Assembly: GCA_937960895.1 (NCBI GenBank)
Contig: CALCJD010000095.1
Span: 37,897 to 101,896, forward strand
DNA length: 64,000 nt
Reading direction: 5' to 3'
DNA from: an uncultured Spartobacteria bacterium
GTDB taxonomy: Bacteria; Verrucomicrobiota; Verrucomicrobiia; Chthoniobacterales; Terrimicrobiaceae
Part shown: piece by piece, positions 49,001 through 59,061 of the stretch
How the letters are laid out: every line of letters starts with the position of its first letter
Position numbering within the stretch: the stretch's first letter is position 1
The notes under the pieces: model-generated
Databases searched by the model: none
What the model saw: only the letters and a program-made list of their open reading frames with translations
Told to the model about the DNA's origin: nothing
Program-made: the position numbers and the translations under genes

Positions 49001-49569
49001 CGCAGGACCTCGTCCGGCAGCAGGTGGATTTTGGCGATCTCGTGCGAAGTCCGGAATCCGTCGAAGAAATGCAAAAACGGCACGCGGGAGGCGAGGGTGG
49101 CCGCATGGGCGATGCAGGCGAAGTCCTGGGCTTCCTGGACGGAATTGGAGGCCAGCAGGGCCACCCCCGCCTGCCGGCAGGCCATGACGTCGGAATGATC
49201 GCCGAAGATCGACAGCGCGTGTGTGGCCACCGTGCGGGCGGTGACATGAAAACAGAACGGAATCAGTTCCCCGGCGATCTTGTAGAGGTTGGGCAGCATG
49301 AGGAGCAGCCCCTGCGACGCGGTGAAGGTGGTGGTGAGCGATCCGGCCTGCAGCATGCCGTGCACCGCCCCGGCCACACCGGCCTCGGACTGCATCTCCA
49401 CCAGGCGCGGCACGGAATTCCACAGGTTCGGGCGTTGTTTGGCCGACCATTCGTCGCACCATTCCGCCATGGGGGATGAGGGAGTGATCGGATAGATGGC
49501 GATGGTTTCACTCAGGCGATAAGCCACCGAAGCAACCGCTTCATTGGCATCGAGGGTGGCGCATTTCAT
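46006..49569 (-). CDS. nifJ: Pyruvate:ferredoxin (flavodoxin) oxidoreductase
   Basis: Oxidises pyruvate with CoA to acetyl-CoA, CO2 and reduced ferredoxin; an oxygen-sensitive enzyme of fermentation. One 1187-residue chain contains all domains: PYR (ANEAVASVAYRLSETIAIYPI), the gamma and linker domains, two [4Fe-4S] clusters (CIQCNKCALVCPHAC, CTGCSLCVQVCPVKD), and the TPP domain (CAGCGETPYIKLL, IANATGCSSIFGGN, GGDGWAYDIGFGGLDH). ATG 49569 (MKCATLDANEAV) is preferred; an upstream start at 49623 adds 18 unconserved residues. It heads the anaerobic block and is preceded by the yidE terminator. Confidence 0.95.
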   Translation of the reverse strand: MKCATLDANEAVASVAYRLSETIAIYPITPSSPMAEWCDEWSAKQRPNLWNSVPRLVEMQSEAGVAGAVHGMLQAGSLTTTFTASQGLLLMLPNLYKIAGELIPFCFHVTARTVATHALSIFGDHSDVMACRQAGVALLASNSVQEAQDFACIAHAATLASRVPFLHFFDGFRTSHEIAKIHLLPDEVLRAMVDENDVIRFRRRALSPDHPVIRGTAQNPDVFFQAREAANRFYDRLPGIVARMMGRFADLTGREYGLFDYAGHPEADRVIVAMGSGAETAEETAAALNGRGERVGVVKVRLYRPFSVPDFLQALPRTVRSIAVLDRTKEPGALGEPLYLDVVSALAEARAAGCAELEVDPVVIGGRYGLSSKEFDPAMVRAVYEELKKERPRRHFTVGIVDDVTGLSLEVDSAFDIESDDVVRAVFYGLGSDGTVGANKNSIKIIGEETDLHAQGYFVYDSKKSGAMTISHLRFGPRPIAAHYLIKKANFVACHHFHFLSRQDVLAAAAEGATVLFNAAFAPGKLWHHLPETARRHIREKNLRCFVIDASKVARECGMGGRINTIMQTCFFALAGVLPRDEAVAQIKKAIRKTYGRKGEAVVQRNFEAVDAALAALCEVPVPAEDGGVLPDPAYPLDAAPDFVKRVTAVMLAGEGDRLPVSAFPVDGTWPVGTSRWEKRNIAEMIPVWDPGLCIQCNKCALVCPHACIRPKFFSPDLLAAAPAHFRSADFRSKDHPGRRYVLQVAPEDCTGCSLCVQVCPVKDKANPRRKALNMEAQAPLRQRERENYDFFLSLPDPDRTTLRAEVKSSQFARPLFEFSGACAGCGETPYIKLLTQLYGDRAIIANATGCSSIFGGNLPTTPYTVDACGRGPAWSNSLFEDNAEYGLGQRLALDQQADFARELLRGLAPGLGDEFVREIVDADQSDETGVAAQRERVARLKDRLRDLTVPEARRLEAVADALVRRSVWIVGGDGWAYDIGFGGLDHVLSLGRDVNILVLDTEVYSNTGGQQSKATPLGASAKFAVAGKNRPKKDLGLIAMSYGSVYVARVALGAKDSQTLKVFEEAERFPGTSLIIAYSHCIAHGYGLALGLDQQKLAVESGAWPLYRFDPRRAEAGLPALQLDSAPPKVPIARYLDNELRFRLLSQTDPERFEALQAAAQEEVRRTWRHLELLAAEKTEPEKNTL

Positions 49570-49703
49570 GATGCCGTCAGTAAACACCAAACGGTTCGTT
49601 CCCTCTTCGCACCGCTTGCCCAAACATGAACGGATCTTGCGAAATGAAGCGGGCGGGAGGACCCCGGGACGACCGCCGCCGCGCGGACCATCCGGGGCCC
49701 GGC

Positions 49704-49740
49704 AAAAAAAAATCCCCGGACCTGCGGATGGCCGGGGATT
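49704..49740 (-). terminator. Intrinsic terminator after the YidE-type gene
   Basis: On the minus strand, a 9-bp stem AATCCCCGG / CCGGGGATT with a 12-nt loop is followed by a run of eight to nine U. It lies 19 nt after the transporter stop and separates that gene from nifJ. Confidence 0.85.
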
Positions 49741-49758
49741 CGGGAGCTCGGGACTCCT

Positions 49759-51426
49759 CTAAAAAAACAGCAGCACCAGCAGCTGCGCACTCACCACGCG
49801 GAGGATCATGGTCAGCGGATACACCGTGGCATAGGAGATGGACGGGGCGTCGGACGACGCGATGGTGTTGGCGAAGGCCAGCGCCGGCGGGTCGGTCATG
49901 CTGCCGGCCAGCAACCCGCAGATGGACACATAATTGGTCCTGAAGGCAAGGCGCGCCACCAGGCCGACGATCAACAGGGGAACGACGGTGATCATCGAGG
50001 CCAGGAGCATCCATTTCAGGCCGTCGCCGTGCACCAGCGTGTCGATGAATTTTTCCCCGGAATGCAATCCCACGCAGGCCAGAAAGAGCACGATGCCGAT
50101 TTCGCGGATGGCAAAATTGGCGTTGTTGGGCATGTACCAGAGGAGCGGCCCGATGCGGCCGATGCGGCTCAGGACGATGGCTGCCAGGAGCGGTCCGCCC
50201 GCCAGGCCGAGCTTCACCGGAGCCGGCATGCCGGGAAAGGCCACCGGGATGCTTCCCAGCAACACCCCCAGCGCAATGCCGACAAAGACCGGGATGAGTT
50301 CGGTGTGGTTGAGCTGCTTCAACGAATTGCCCAGCTCCTTCGCCACACGGGTGATGGCGGCCTCGTCGCCGACGATCACCAGCATGTCGCCGAATTGCAG
50401 GCGCTGCTCCGGCGTGGCGCTGATTTCCACCTCGGCGCGGGTCAGCCGGGTGACGGTGACGTTGTTGTCCTCGAGAAAATCCAGTTCCTGAATCGGGCGT
50501 CCCAGGATGGCCTTCTTGGTCACAATCACGCGGCGCACCACCAGGTTGCTTTCCATTGCGTGGAGGTCGATACCGCTCACCTGTCCGACAATGAGCCGCA
50601 ATTCCTCCAGACGGGCCGGCGGTCCCACGGCGAGGAGGGTGTCGCCGGTGTGAATGACATCGTCCGGCTTGGCCACGTGCACCGTCCCCTCATGGCAGAT
50701 GCGCGAAATCACCACGCCGAGGCTCTGCAGCACGGGGATCTCATCGAGCCGGCGTCCGTCGAGATTCCCGTTGGTGACAAGAATGTTCATGCGCGCGAGC
50801 TTGGAGGTGCGGGCGCCGCTCGTGCTCAGCAGGTCGGCGGTTTCCGCCTTGATGTTCACGCGGAACACCGCGCGCAGCACCAGCATGGTGAGAATGATGC
50901 CCACGATGCCGAAGGGATAGGCGACGGCATAGCCCAGTCCCGGCAGCGCGGAGGAAACGGCCGGCGCGCCGGGCAGGCTGCGAATGGCCTCCTGGGCCGC
51001 GCCGAGCGACGGAGTGTTCGTGGTGGCGCCGGAGAACAGGCCCACCGCGGCGGCCATGGAAACCCCGAAGCACTTGCAGATGATCACGGTGAGGATCGCG
51101 CCCAGAATGACGATGGAGGCCGCCATGAGATTGAGCGGCAGGCCCTGTTTGCGAAGCGACGCAAAAAAACCCGGCCCCACCTGGAGGCCGATCGTATACA
51201 CAAACAGGATGAGGCCAAACTCGCGGGTGAATTCCAAAACCCTGTGCGGGATGGTGAGCCCCAGATGGCCGAACAGCAGGCCGGAAAAAAGCACCCCGGC
51301 GATGCCCAGGCCGATGCCCCGCACCTTGAGGCTGCCGATGGCCAGTCCGAGTGTGGCAACCAGGGAAAGAACAAATACGACGTGGGCGATCGACTCGCCG
51401 GTCACCAGATCCTTAAACCAATTCAT
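49759..51426 (-). CDS. YidE/AspT-type antiporter with two RCK_C domains
   Basis: A 555-residue inner-membrane protein of the aspartate:alanine exchanger family. About five transmembrane helices (1-190, with GLILFVYTIGLQVGPGFF and GLFSGATTNTPSLGAAQEA) are followed by a cytoplasmic pair of TrkA_C (RCK_C) domains (about 210-375) and a second helix block that repeats the first (GIVLFLACVGLHSGEKF, GLLAGSMTDPPALAFAN). AspT exchanges aspartate for alanine and YidE is of unknown substrate; this protein cannot be assigned between them. It may be regulated by ligand binding to the RCK_C domains. Confidence 0.88.
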   Translation of the reverse strand: MNWFKDLVTGESIAHVVFVLSLVATLGLAIGSLKVRGIGLGIAGVLFSGLLFGHLGLTIPHRVLEFTREFGLILFVYTIGLQVGPGFFASLRKQGLPLNLMAASIVILGAILTVIICKCFGVSMAAAVGLFSGATTNTPSLGAAQEAIRSLPGAPAVSSALPGLGYAVAYPFGIVGIILTMLVLRAVFRVNIKAETADLLSTSGARTSKLARMNILVTNGNLDGRRLDEIPVLQSLGVVISRICHEGTVHVAKPDDVIHTGDTLLAVGPPARLEELRLIVGQVSGIDLHAMESNLVVRRVIVTKKAILGRPIQELDFLEDNNVTVTRLTRAEVEISATPEQRLQFGDMLVIVGDEAAITRVAKELGNSLKQLNHTELIPVFVGIALGVLLGSIPVAFPGMPAPVKLGLAGGPLLAAIVLSRIGRIGPLLWYMPNNANFAIREIGIVLFLACVGLHSGEKFIDTLVHGDGLKWMLLASMITVVPLLIVGLVARLAFRTNYVSICGLLAGSMTDPPALAFANTIASSDAPSISYATVYPLTMILRVVSAQLLVLLFF

Positions 51427-51514
51427 TTTCGTAAGATTCCGCGCCTTCGGTCAGTCTTTCCCGCTCGCGGCACCCGGGAAAGAACTTTCGTCCAAGGGGA
51501 ACGGAACCTTCGCA

Positions 51515-51555
51515 CCGGCTGCGCGCCATGGAGACGACGGGTGGCGCGCAGCCGG
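51515..51555 (-). terminator. Strong hairpin between pckG and the YidE-type gene
   Basis: A 14-bp perfect stem (CCGGCTGCGCGCCA and its complement) with a 13-nt loop lies 14 nt after the pckG stop. It lacks a U-run, so it may stop transcription only with help, or stabilise the pckG message. Confidence 0.45.
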
Positions 51556-51569
51556 GCTGGCGGGAAGGC

Positions 51570-53393
51570 CTACAGCCGGGAGATCAGCAACTCCCGCTGG
51601 AAGAGAAGTTCCTTCGGCAGGTCGGCGCTCAGATTGATGAACAGCTCGTCCTGCAGGAGCACTTCGCGTTTCCACCCCTGCACGTCAATGGACAGGGCCG
51701 CGCGGAGCTTCCCGATGTCGTAGTCCTTCATGCCCTCGATCGAGATGTCCTCCGCATTGGGCATCCAGCCGAGCGGAGTTTCCTCGGCGTACACCGAACC
51801 GTGGCAGCGGTCGAGGATCCACTTGAGAACACGCATGTTCTCGCCGAATCCCGGCCAGAGGAATCTGCCGTTTTCATCCTTCCGGAACCAGTTCACGTGA
51901 AAGATCTTCGGCGTGCGGCGGAATTCCTTCCGCATCTCAAGCCAGTGCGCGAAATAATCCCCCATGTTGTAGCCCGCGAAGGGCAGCATGGCCATGGGAT
52001 CGCGCCGCACCTGGCCGAGCTGGCCGGCCGCCGCCGCGGTCATCTCCGAGCCCATGGTGGCGCCCAGATAGACCCCGTGGATCCAGTTGAAGGCCTGGAA
52101 CACGAGCGGCATGGTGGTGGCCCGGCGGCCGCCGAAGATAATGGCGCTGATCGGCACGCCGGCGGGATCGTCCGCGGCGGAATCGAGCGCGGGGTTGTTG
52201 GCCATCGGTGCGGTGAAGCGCGCATTGGGATGGGCGGCGGGACGGCCGCAATCCGGGGTCCATTTCTGACCCGTCCAGTCGATCAACTCCGCCGGCGGCT
52301 CATCGGTCAATCCCTCCCACCAGACGTCGCCATCCGGGGTGAGCGCCACGTTGGTGAAAATGGTGTCCCTGCGGCAGCACTCGAGCGCATTGGGGTTGGA
52401 TTTTTTCGAGGTTCCCGGCGCAACGCCGAAATAACCGGCTTCGGGATTGATGGCGTAAAGGCGTCCATCCGCCCCGGGCTTCAGCCAGGCAATATCGTCG
52501 CCGACGGTCGTGACCTTCCAGCCGCGATATTCCGGCGGGGGGATGAGCATGGCGAAGTTGGTCTTGCCGCACGCGCTCGGGAAGGCCGCCGCCACATAGT
52601 CCTTCCGTCCCTCGGGCGATTCCACGCCCACGATGAGCATGTGTTCGGCCATCCAGCCTTCCTCGCGGGCCATGCACGAGGCGATGCGCAGGGCAAAACA
52701 CTTCTTGCCCAGCAGGGCGTTGCCGCCGTAGCCGCTGCCGTAGGACCAGATCTCGCGGGTCTCCGGAAAATGGACGATGTATTTGTTTTCCTTGTTGCAG
52801 GGCCACGGCACGTCCTTCCGACCGTTCTCCAGCGGCACACCCACGCTGTGCACGCAGGGCACAAAGCGGCCGTTTTCGCCCAGCACCTCGAGCGCGGCAT
52901 TTCCCATGCGGGCCATGATGCGCATGCTCACGACCACGTAAGGCGAGTCGGTGATCTCCACCCCGATGTGCGAGATGGGAGAACCCAGCGGACCCATGCT
53001 GAAGGGAATCACATACATGGTGCGTCCGCGCATGCAGCCGGTGAAAAGTTTGTTCAGGGTCTGCCGCATGGCCGTGGGATCGACCCAGTTGTTGGTGGGG
53101 CCGGCGTCGCGTTTGCGGCGGCTGCAAATGAAAGTGCGATCCTCCACGCGGGCGACATCGCTCGGGTCCGAACGGCTCAGGAAGCTGTTGGGACGAAGTT
53201 TGGGATTGAGGCGGATGAACGTTCCGGCGGCCACCATTTCCTCACAAAGCCGGTCATATTCCTCCTGCGATCCGTCGCACCAGTGGACGCGATCAGGCTG
53301 GCACAACGTGCGAATCTCCTCCACCCAGGCGAGAAGAGCTTGATTGCGGGTGGGGGGAGCAGCGGAGTCCTTTCGAGATTCAGTTTTTTTCAT
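51570..53393 (-). CDS. pckG: Phosphoenolpyruvate carboxykinase (GTP)
   Basis: Interconverts oxaloacetate plus GTP and PEP plus CO2 plus GDP, at the gateway of gluconeogenesis or, in reverse, of fermentative succinate formation. The 607 residues have GTP-type marks: the P-loop ACGKTN within [40 protein letters not shown], and [29 protein letters not shown] 53393 ([10 protein letters not shown]) was chosen; the longer frame from 53504 is a poor extension. It is followed by a large hairpin. Confidence 0.96.
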   Translation of the reverse strand: MKKTESRKDSAAPPTRNQALLAWVEEIRTLCQPDRVHWCDGSQEEYDRLCEEMVAAGTFIRLNPKLRPNSFLSRSDPSDVARVEDRTFICSRRKRDAGPTNNWVDPTAMRQTLNKLFTGCMRGRTMYVIPFSMGPLGSPISHIGVEITDSPYVVVSMRIMARMGNAALEVLGENGRFVPCVHSVGVPLENGRKDVPWPCNKENKYIVHFPETREIWSYGSGYGGNALLGKKCFALRIASCMAREEGWMAEHMLIVGVESPEGRKDYVAAAFPSACGKTNFAMLIPPPEYRGWKVTTVGDDIAWLKPGADGRLYAINPEAGYFGVAPGTSKKSNPNALECCRRDTIFTNVALTPDGDVWWEGLTDEPPAELIDWTGQKWTPDCGRPAAHPNARFTAPMANNPALDSAADDPAGVPISAIIFGGRRATTMPLVFQAFNWIHGVYLGATMGSEMTAAAAGQLGQVRRDPMAMLPFAGYNMGDYFAHWLEMRKEFRRTPKIFHVNWFRKDENGRFLWPGFGENMRVLKWILDRCHGSVYAEETPLGWMPNAEDISIEGMKDYDIGKLRAALSIDVQGWKREVLLQDELFINLSADLPKELLFQRELLISRL

Positions 53394-53582
53394 TGCGCGG
53401 GCATGTTCCCATGAAGCCGGGTTTCCGGATACCCGCGGGTTGGCGAACCCCCATCCGATTTTGTCATCCCCAAAATTGCCCGGTCCCCCGGGCAGGCGCC
53501 GCACTTTTTTCTTAGGCTTGCTCCCCGACTTGCCGCGGCTCTTTTTCCCCTGTGGGAGCAGGGTGCGAATGTCGGTTGGGGT

Positions 53583-54455
53583 TTAAGCGGAGACCAAGTT
53601 GGCGCGGTATTCGGTGGGCGACTGGCCGGTGACCTTCTTGAAAACGCGGTTGAAATGCGTGAGGGATTGAAAGCCGACCTCGAAGGCGATCTCGCTGACG
53701 CGCAGGTTGGGATTCAGCAGGAGGTTCTTCGCCTTTTCCACGCGGACGCGGGAGAGGTATTCGGTGAAGCTCAACCCGGTCGCCTTCTTGAACATCTTGC
53801 AGAAATAAAACGTGCTCGTGTTGACGGCACGCGCCACCTGGCTGAGCGAGAGGTTTTCCGCCTGGTTTTCCCGGATGTAGGCCCGGGCGCGGGAAATCAT
53901 GGGCGGCTCGGCATTTTCCTTCTGCACCGCCACCTGGTTGGCCACGATGGCAAGATGCTGGGCGAAGATGGTGAGCAACTCAATCAGAGCCTGGTATTGC
54001 TCGGGCGTCATGACCTTGGTGGAAAAATAGGCCGACTCGAGTTCGGGGGTCACCGGGATCCCCCACTCCTCCAGCCGGCGGGCCACCCGGGCAAACTGGT
54101 CGGCGGTGGGTTTTTCGCAAAAGACCTGTCCGGTCTGGAGAAATCCCAGCAGCTCGCTGCCCAGCTTGACCGGCACCGCAGTGTCGAGCATTCCCAACTC
54201 ACATTTTTCGGTGCAGGCCTCCTCGCGGGCGCCTTCGGCGAGCCTGCCCTGGGTCCGGAGGCAGGCGGCGCAGGAACAGCTCTTCCGCGCCATGACCTCG
54301 CAGAAGGGGTTCATGCTTTTCTTGCCGCGGTGCGGCAGTTCCCACGATTCGGCGGGCGTCAGGGAAACCGGCAGTCCGGTTGCCTCGGTGAAAGCCCGTT
54401 CGTAGTCACGAAAGATCGCCGAATCCGTCAGTGCCTGGATGAGATTCGCGGTCAC
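53583..54455 (-). CDS. AraC-family regulator with PocR sensory domain
   Basis: About 290 residues from GTG 54455, which begins the typical PocR-domain start (LIQALTDSAIFRDYERAF). The PocR domain (about 1-165) has the Cys cluster CEVMARKSCSCAACLRTQ and CTEKCELG, found in PocR proteins that sense small ligands such as diols. The C-terminal 100 residues hold two AraC helix-turn-helices (LSLSQVARAVNTSTFYFCKMF, LRVSEIAFEVGFQSLTHFNR). No ATG is available between this start and the upstream gene, so the true start could lie slightly upstream. Ligand unknown. Confidence 0.85.
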   Translation of the reverse strand: MTANLIQALTDSAIFRDYERAFTEATGLPVSLTPAESWELPHRGKKSMNPFCEVMARKSCSCAACLRTQGRLAEGAREEACTEKCELGMLDTAVPVKLGSELLGFLQTGQVFCEKPTADQFARVARRLEEWGIPVTPELESAYFSTKVMTPEQYQALIELLTIFAQHLAIVANQVAVQKENAEPPMISRARAYIRENQAENLSLSQVARAVNTSTFYFCKMFKKATGLSFTEYLSRVRVEKAKNLLLNPNLRVSEIAFEVGFQSLTHFNRVFKKVTGQSPTEYRANLVSA

Positions 54456-54516
54456 TCCCGTAATATCGCGCAGGAACCTCCCTTCGTCACTCGCAAATTC
54501 CTCGGGATATTCCCGA

Positions 54517-55338
54517 CTAAAACACCTCCGCCGGCAGGCCGATGGCGCGCACCTCGCGGGCAATCCGGGAGAGTTCGCGCAGCGGCAGGTGGCCGCAAGG
54601 GGCGTTGAGGGCCGGACGATGGGCGGAATACACCTGCACCAGCGAGATCCGGGTTCCCCGGCGGCGGAGATCGTCCAGGCAGCGCACATAGGTGGCAATT
54701 TCGGAGTCGTCCGGTCCCCGTCCGTCGACCAGCGGAAACAGGCTCTGAATCACCACGGGACGCCGTCGCCCCAGCTCGCAGATGTTGGCGAGGATGGCTT
54801 CGAGGGGAAACCGGGTGCGATTGATCCGTTCAAGGCACTCTTGGCTGCCGACGTCCAGTTTGACCCAGATTTCGTCGCGCACGGTGAGGATTTCCAGTCC
54901 GGCCCGCACCTCCGGGAGATGGAGTCCGGTGCCATTGGTGATGAGGACGATTTTGAAAAACGGAAAAATCCGGCGCGCGCGCAGGCCGGCCACCGCTTCC
55001 ACGATCTCGCGGAAATTCGGGGCCAGCGTCGGTTCGCCGTCGCCGCTCAGGGCCACCTCCCGAAAGGGAAGTCCCGTGGGAATTTCCTCCCGCTCCGTCC
55101 GTTCCCCGCCCAGAACCACCTTCAACAGGGCCTCGAGCTCGCCGAGCATGATGCCGACCGGCACCCGCGGGGGACCGCCCGGCAACGTGCGATCCACCTC
55201 GCAATACACACAGTCGAAATTGCAGCGTTTGTCGGGGTTCATGTTGATGCCGACGGAGAGACCGCCGGCGCGCTGCGAGATGACGCAATAGACAAACCGA
55301 TTGCCCAGAAATCGGCGCGCCGGCAGCGGCCGGGACAT
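54517..55338 (-). CDS. Radical SAM protein (COG0731-like)
   Basis: A 273-residue radical SAM enzyme with cluster Cys C39, C43 and C46 (CNFDCVYC) within GGLSVGINMNPDKRCNFD, followed by EVALSGDGEPTLAPNF and KIVLITNGTGL. This pattern matches the COG0731 group, related to archaeal wyosine synthases but of unknown function in bacteria. ATG 55338 is taken; the upstream frame from 55509 runs into the lipoprotein gene. It lies 61 nt before the PocR regulator start on the same strand. Confidence 0.82.
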   Translation of the reverse strand: MSRPLPARRFLGNRFVYCVISQRAGGLSVGINMNPDKRCNFDCVYCEVDRTLPGGPPRVPVGIMLGELEALLKVVLGGERTEREEIPTGLPFREVALSGDGEPTLAPNFREIVEAVAGLRARRIFPFFKIVLITNGTGLHLPEVRAGLEILTVRDEIWVKLDVGSQECLERINRTRFPLEAILANICELGRRRPVVIQSLFPLVDGRGPDDSEIATYVRCLDDLRRRGTRISLVQVYSAHRPALNAPCGHLPLRELSRIAREVRAIGLPAEVF

Positions 55339-55450
55339 GGGCGGGTTGCGGGTATGTTGGGTCACGGTCCCAGCAAACACCAAACCGCACAATCCCGCAT
55401 GGCGGGGATTGCGAAAGGCTTCGCAGATATTGGCTCCGGAACGCCCCGGA

Positions 55451-56188
55451 TCAGCGGGCCGACCAGGTTCCTTCGAACCGCTCGGAGCGCCAGGTGTTGT
55501 CGTCGCCAACCTTCCGGAGGTTCACTCCGTTGCCTTCACGCACGAAGAGATAGGTGCCTTCCGCGGGCTGAAAATCGCGCGGATTGTCCGCGAAGGTGTC
55601 CGCAAAAGTGATCCGATTTCCCTCCAGGCGATAGCGTCCCTTGAAGGTCGGCATCGAATAATCGTCGCCGGTGTAGATGACGTACTGGCCGCCGGGCATG
55701 ACCCGCAGTTCGAGGGATCCTTCGTTTTTCCGTCCCGCCTTGCGCCAGGTGCCGATGATGACCGGCCATTCGGTGAACCGCAGGCGCGCGATCCGCCAGT
55801 CCCCATCCTCCACCCGCCAGTCGACGGTGACGGTTTCCTTCAGGGCAAACCGCCCGGGGGCATTGGCCGAGCCCACGCTCCGGGTGACGGCCCGACCGGG
55901 CAGCGAATAGATGGTTTCGGTGTTGGAGAACGAAATCGCGTAGGGATCGGCCTGCAGGGCGCCGAGGAACTGGGCCACTCCCGCGGGACGCGGGGTCACC
56001 GGCGACTGGATCAGGGCATCCCTGGTGAAGCAGGTGCGCAGCGCCTCGGTCTGCCGGGTGTTATGGAGGGCGGCAAACCGGGAAAGCCGCTGGTCAAAGG
56101 GCACCGGATCCACCGGGGTCTCCGACACCTCCCGATGCGCACAGGACGCCAGGGTGACGGCAAGCAGCAGAAAAAAAAGTTTCCTCAT
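55451..56188 (-). CDS. Lipoprotein with NTF2-like region
   Basis: A 245-residue protein with a lipobox ending at Cys16 (VTLASC), so it is probably lipid-anchored. Residues 30-145 look like a SnoaL/NTF2-type alpha-beta barrel (RFAALHNTRQTEALRTCF, KETVTVDWRVEDGDWRIARL), and residues 145-245 form a beta-rich lipocalin-like region (YRLEGNRITFADTF). No catalytic residues can be named. Function unknown. Confidence 0.75.
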   Translation of the reverse strand: MRKLFFLLLAVTLASCAHREVSETPVDPVPFDQRLSRFAALHNTRQTEALRTCFTRDALIQSPVTPRPAGVAQFLGALQADPYAISFSNTETIYSLPGRAVTRSVGSANAPGRFALKETVTVDWRVEDGDWRIARLRFTEWPVIIGTWRKAGRKNEGSLELRVMPGGQYVIYTGDDYSMPTFKGRYRLEGNRITFADTFADNPRDFQPAEGTYLFVREGNGVNLRKVGDDNTWRSERFEGTWSAR

Positions 56189-56278
56189 GAAAGTGGCAAT
56201 AGGGTGGCGCCGAATGGCCGGCGTCTCCAGGCCATTTTCCGTGCCTGAACCGGAGGCCAGGCCGCAGGGGTCCGCCTT

Positions 56279-56581
56279 TTAATTTTCCGTCAGCGAAATC
56301 GTCGCGGTGACGGTCGGCGAAGCGGGCCGGAACGGCGCGCCGTTGGAAACCGGAGGCTGAAACAGGCTCCGTTCGATGAATTCCTGATTGATCGGAGCGA
56401 TGAGACTGTAGCCGCCCTTGCCGTCGGGAAGCATCGGGGTGCCCCACCGGTTGCGGCACACCACTTCCTTCGCCAGGATCCGTTCACCCCGCAGGGTGTG
56501 GTTGTAGGTGTCGACCTCAGTCGCTTGCGTCGTTGTCGTTGCCCCAAGGAAGGTACCACCGGCGATAAGAAGGGAAAGCAT
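56279..56581 (-). CDS. Small secreted protein
   Basis: A 100-residue protein with a signal peptide (MLSLLIAGGTFLGATT...ATE) and no recognised domain; it has one Cys after cleavage. The ATG at 56581 is preceded by the frame SLTV and gives a clean export signal. It lies 208 nt after nusG, past a hairpin, and 90 nt before the lipoprotein gene, both on the minus strand. Function unknown. Confidence 0.6.
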   Translation of the reverse strand: MLSLLIAGGTFLGATTTTQATEVDTYNHTLRGERILAKEVVCRNRWGTPMLPDGKGGYSLIAPINQEFIERSLFQPPVSNGAPFRPASPTVTATISLTEN

Positions 56582-56654
56582 GACGGTTAAGGAATTGAGT
56601 TCATTGGACTTCGAAAACCGTGCCGGATCAAGGCGAAAAGTGGGCCTGCGGACA

Positions 56655-56683
56655 AAATCCCCGGGGCCGTGTTCTCCCGGGGA
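56655..56683 (-). terminator. Hairpin after nusG
   Basis: CCCCGGG (56660-56666) pairs with CCCGGGG (56677-56683); on the minus strand the stem is followed by AUUUUG. It lies about 107 nt past the nusG stop and is the likely end of the tuf-secE-nusG transcript. Confidence 0.45.
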
Positions 56684-56789
56684 CCGGACCCCCGCCCTCC
56701 GAAAAAAGCAGGCGGTGCGCAAAAGCCCCCGGAGGAGGAATTTTCGAATGCCTTCCTCCCGGCGGATCCGGGAACGACGCGGACGGGCC

Positions 56790-57353
56790 TCAGGCCCGTT
56801 CGACCTGCCAGTATTCGAGATCGACCGGCGTTTCGCGGCCGAAGATGGTGACGGAAACGCGCAGTTTGCCGCGTTCGGGATCGATTTCCTCGACGACGCC
56901 GTTCTGGTTCTGGAAGGGGCCGTCGGCCACCTTGACCTTGTCGCCGACTTCGAAGCTGATCTTCGGCTTGACGGAGTCCTCGCGTTCGCGGACCTGGGCC
57001 AGAAGGCTCTCGACCTCCTTGGCACGCATCGGGACCGGACGGTCCTTGGTGCCGGCGAAGCCGATCACACCGTCCGTCTCCTTGATGAAGTACCAGGTTT
57101 TCTCGACGAGCTGATTGTTCTCATCGAGCAGGTGCATGTTGACGATGAGATAGCCCGGGAAGAACTTGCGGGTCGTTTCGGTTTTCTTGCCGCGCTTGAT
57201 TTCCTGAACCCGCTCGGTCGGGATCAGCACCTCATAGACATAGTCCGACATCTCCTCCAGCTTGATGCGGCGGACGAGGTTTTCCTGCACCTTCTGCTCC
57301 ATACCGGAGAGAACGTGCACGACATACCATTGATCACGAGGAGCGATGGGCAT
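56790..57353 (-). CDS. nusG: Transcription termination/antitermination protein NusG
   Basis: The 187 residues show the NGN domain (WYVVHVLSGMEQKVQENL, FPGYLIVNMHL) and a C-terminal KOW domain (FEVGDKVKVADGPFQNQNGVVEEID). NusG binds RNA polymerase and Rho or ribosomal S10. It follows secE by 3 nt. In most bacteria rplK-rplA-rplJ-rplL-rpoB come next, but here unrelated secreted genes do. Confidence 0.96.
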   Translation of the reverse strand: MPIAPRDQWYVVHVLSGMEQKVQENLVRRIKLEEMSDYVYEVLIPTERVQEIKRGKKTETTRKFFPGYLIVNMHLLDENNQLVEKTWYFIKETDGVIGFAGTKDRPVPMRAKEVESLLAQVREREDSVKPKISFEVGDKVKVADGPFQNQNGVVEEIDPERGKLRVSVTIFGRETPVDLEYWQVERA

Positions 57354-57356
57354 TAT

Positions 57357-57572
57357 TCAGGGGCGCGTCAGAAACCCGACGACATTGATAAGGATAAGAT
57401 CAAAAAAGGCGATGTATCCACCAAGGATGACCATCGCAATCACCACGACCATCGTGGAGTCCACGAGCTCCTTGTAGCGCTTGAATCCCTTTTCGGTGGG
57501 ATCCCACGGCCACTGGGCCTTGCAGAGCTCGTTCCAGACTTCCCTGAAAAAGCTGCGAACTTTTCCGATCAT
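57357..57572 (-). CDS. secE: Protein translocase subunit SecE
   Basis: A 71-residue SecE with the single C-terminal transmembrane helix (MVVVIAMVILGGYIAFFDLI) and the conserved amphipathic helix (FFREVWNELCKAQWPWDPTEKG is its region, residues 8-29). SecE clamps SecY in the translocon. It lies between tRNA-Trp and nusG in the classical order. Confidence 0.95.
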   Translation of the reverse strand: MIGKVRSFFREVWNELCKAQWPWDPTEKGFKRYKELVDSTMVVVIAMVILGGYIAFFDLILINVVGFLTRP

Positions 57573-57612
57573 GGTTTGAGAAAAAAGAAGGGGCCTGGCA
57601 GCCGCCTACCAA

Positions 57613-57685
57613 CAGGACAGGAGGGACTCGAACCCCCAACCGATGGTTTTGGAGACCATTGCTCTACCAATTGAGCTACTGTCCT
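57613..57685 (-). tRNA. tRNA-Trp (anticodon CCA)
   Basis: A 73-nt cloverleaf with acceptor AGGACAG / CTGTCCT, D-arm AGCTCAATTGGTAGAGC, anticodon loop CTCCAAA within TGGTCTCCAAAACCA, and T-arm GGGGGTTCGAGTCCCTC. The 3' CCA is not encoded. It sits between tuf and secE. Confidence 0.96.
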
Positions 57686-57706
57686 TTTGGCAAGATGGCG
57701 TTTTTT

Positions 57707-58891
<1,185 letters not shown>

Positions 58892-58936
58892 CTTTTGGGT
58901 TGCTTAAGGGTTTTTAACAGCGGCGCGTTCTTGAAA

Positions 58937-59012
<76 letters not shown>

Positions 59013-59061
59013 GCATGTGGCCGAAGCCTGAAAGAACGGATGCATCTGTTATCCCCGGCTG

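Noticed and set aside
46057..49479. Two long plus-strand open frames opposite nifJ
   Set aside because: Antisense to the Fe-S and TPP domains of nifJ; their composition is shadow-like and no start site is supported.
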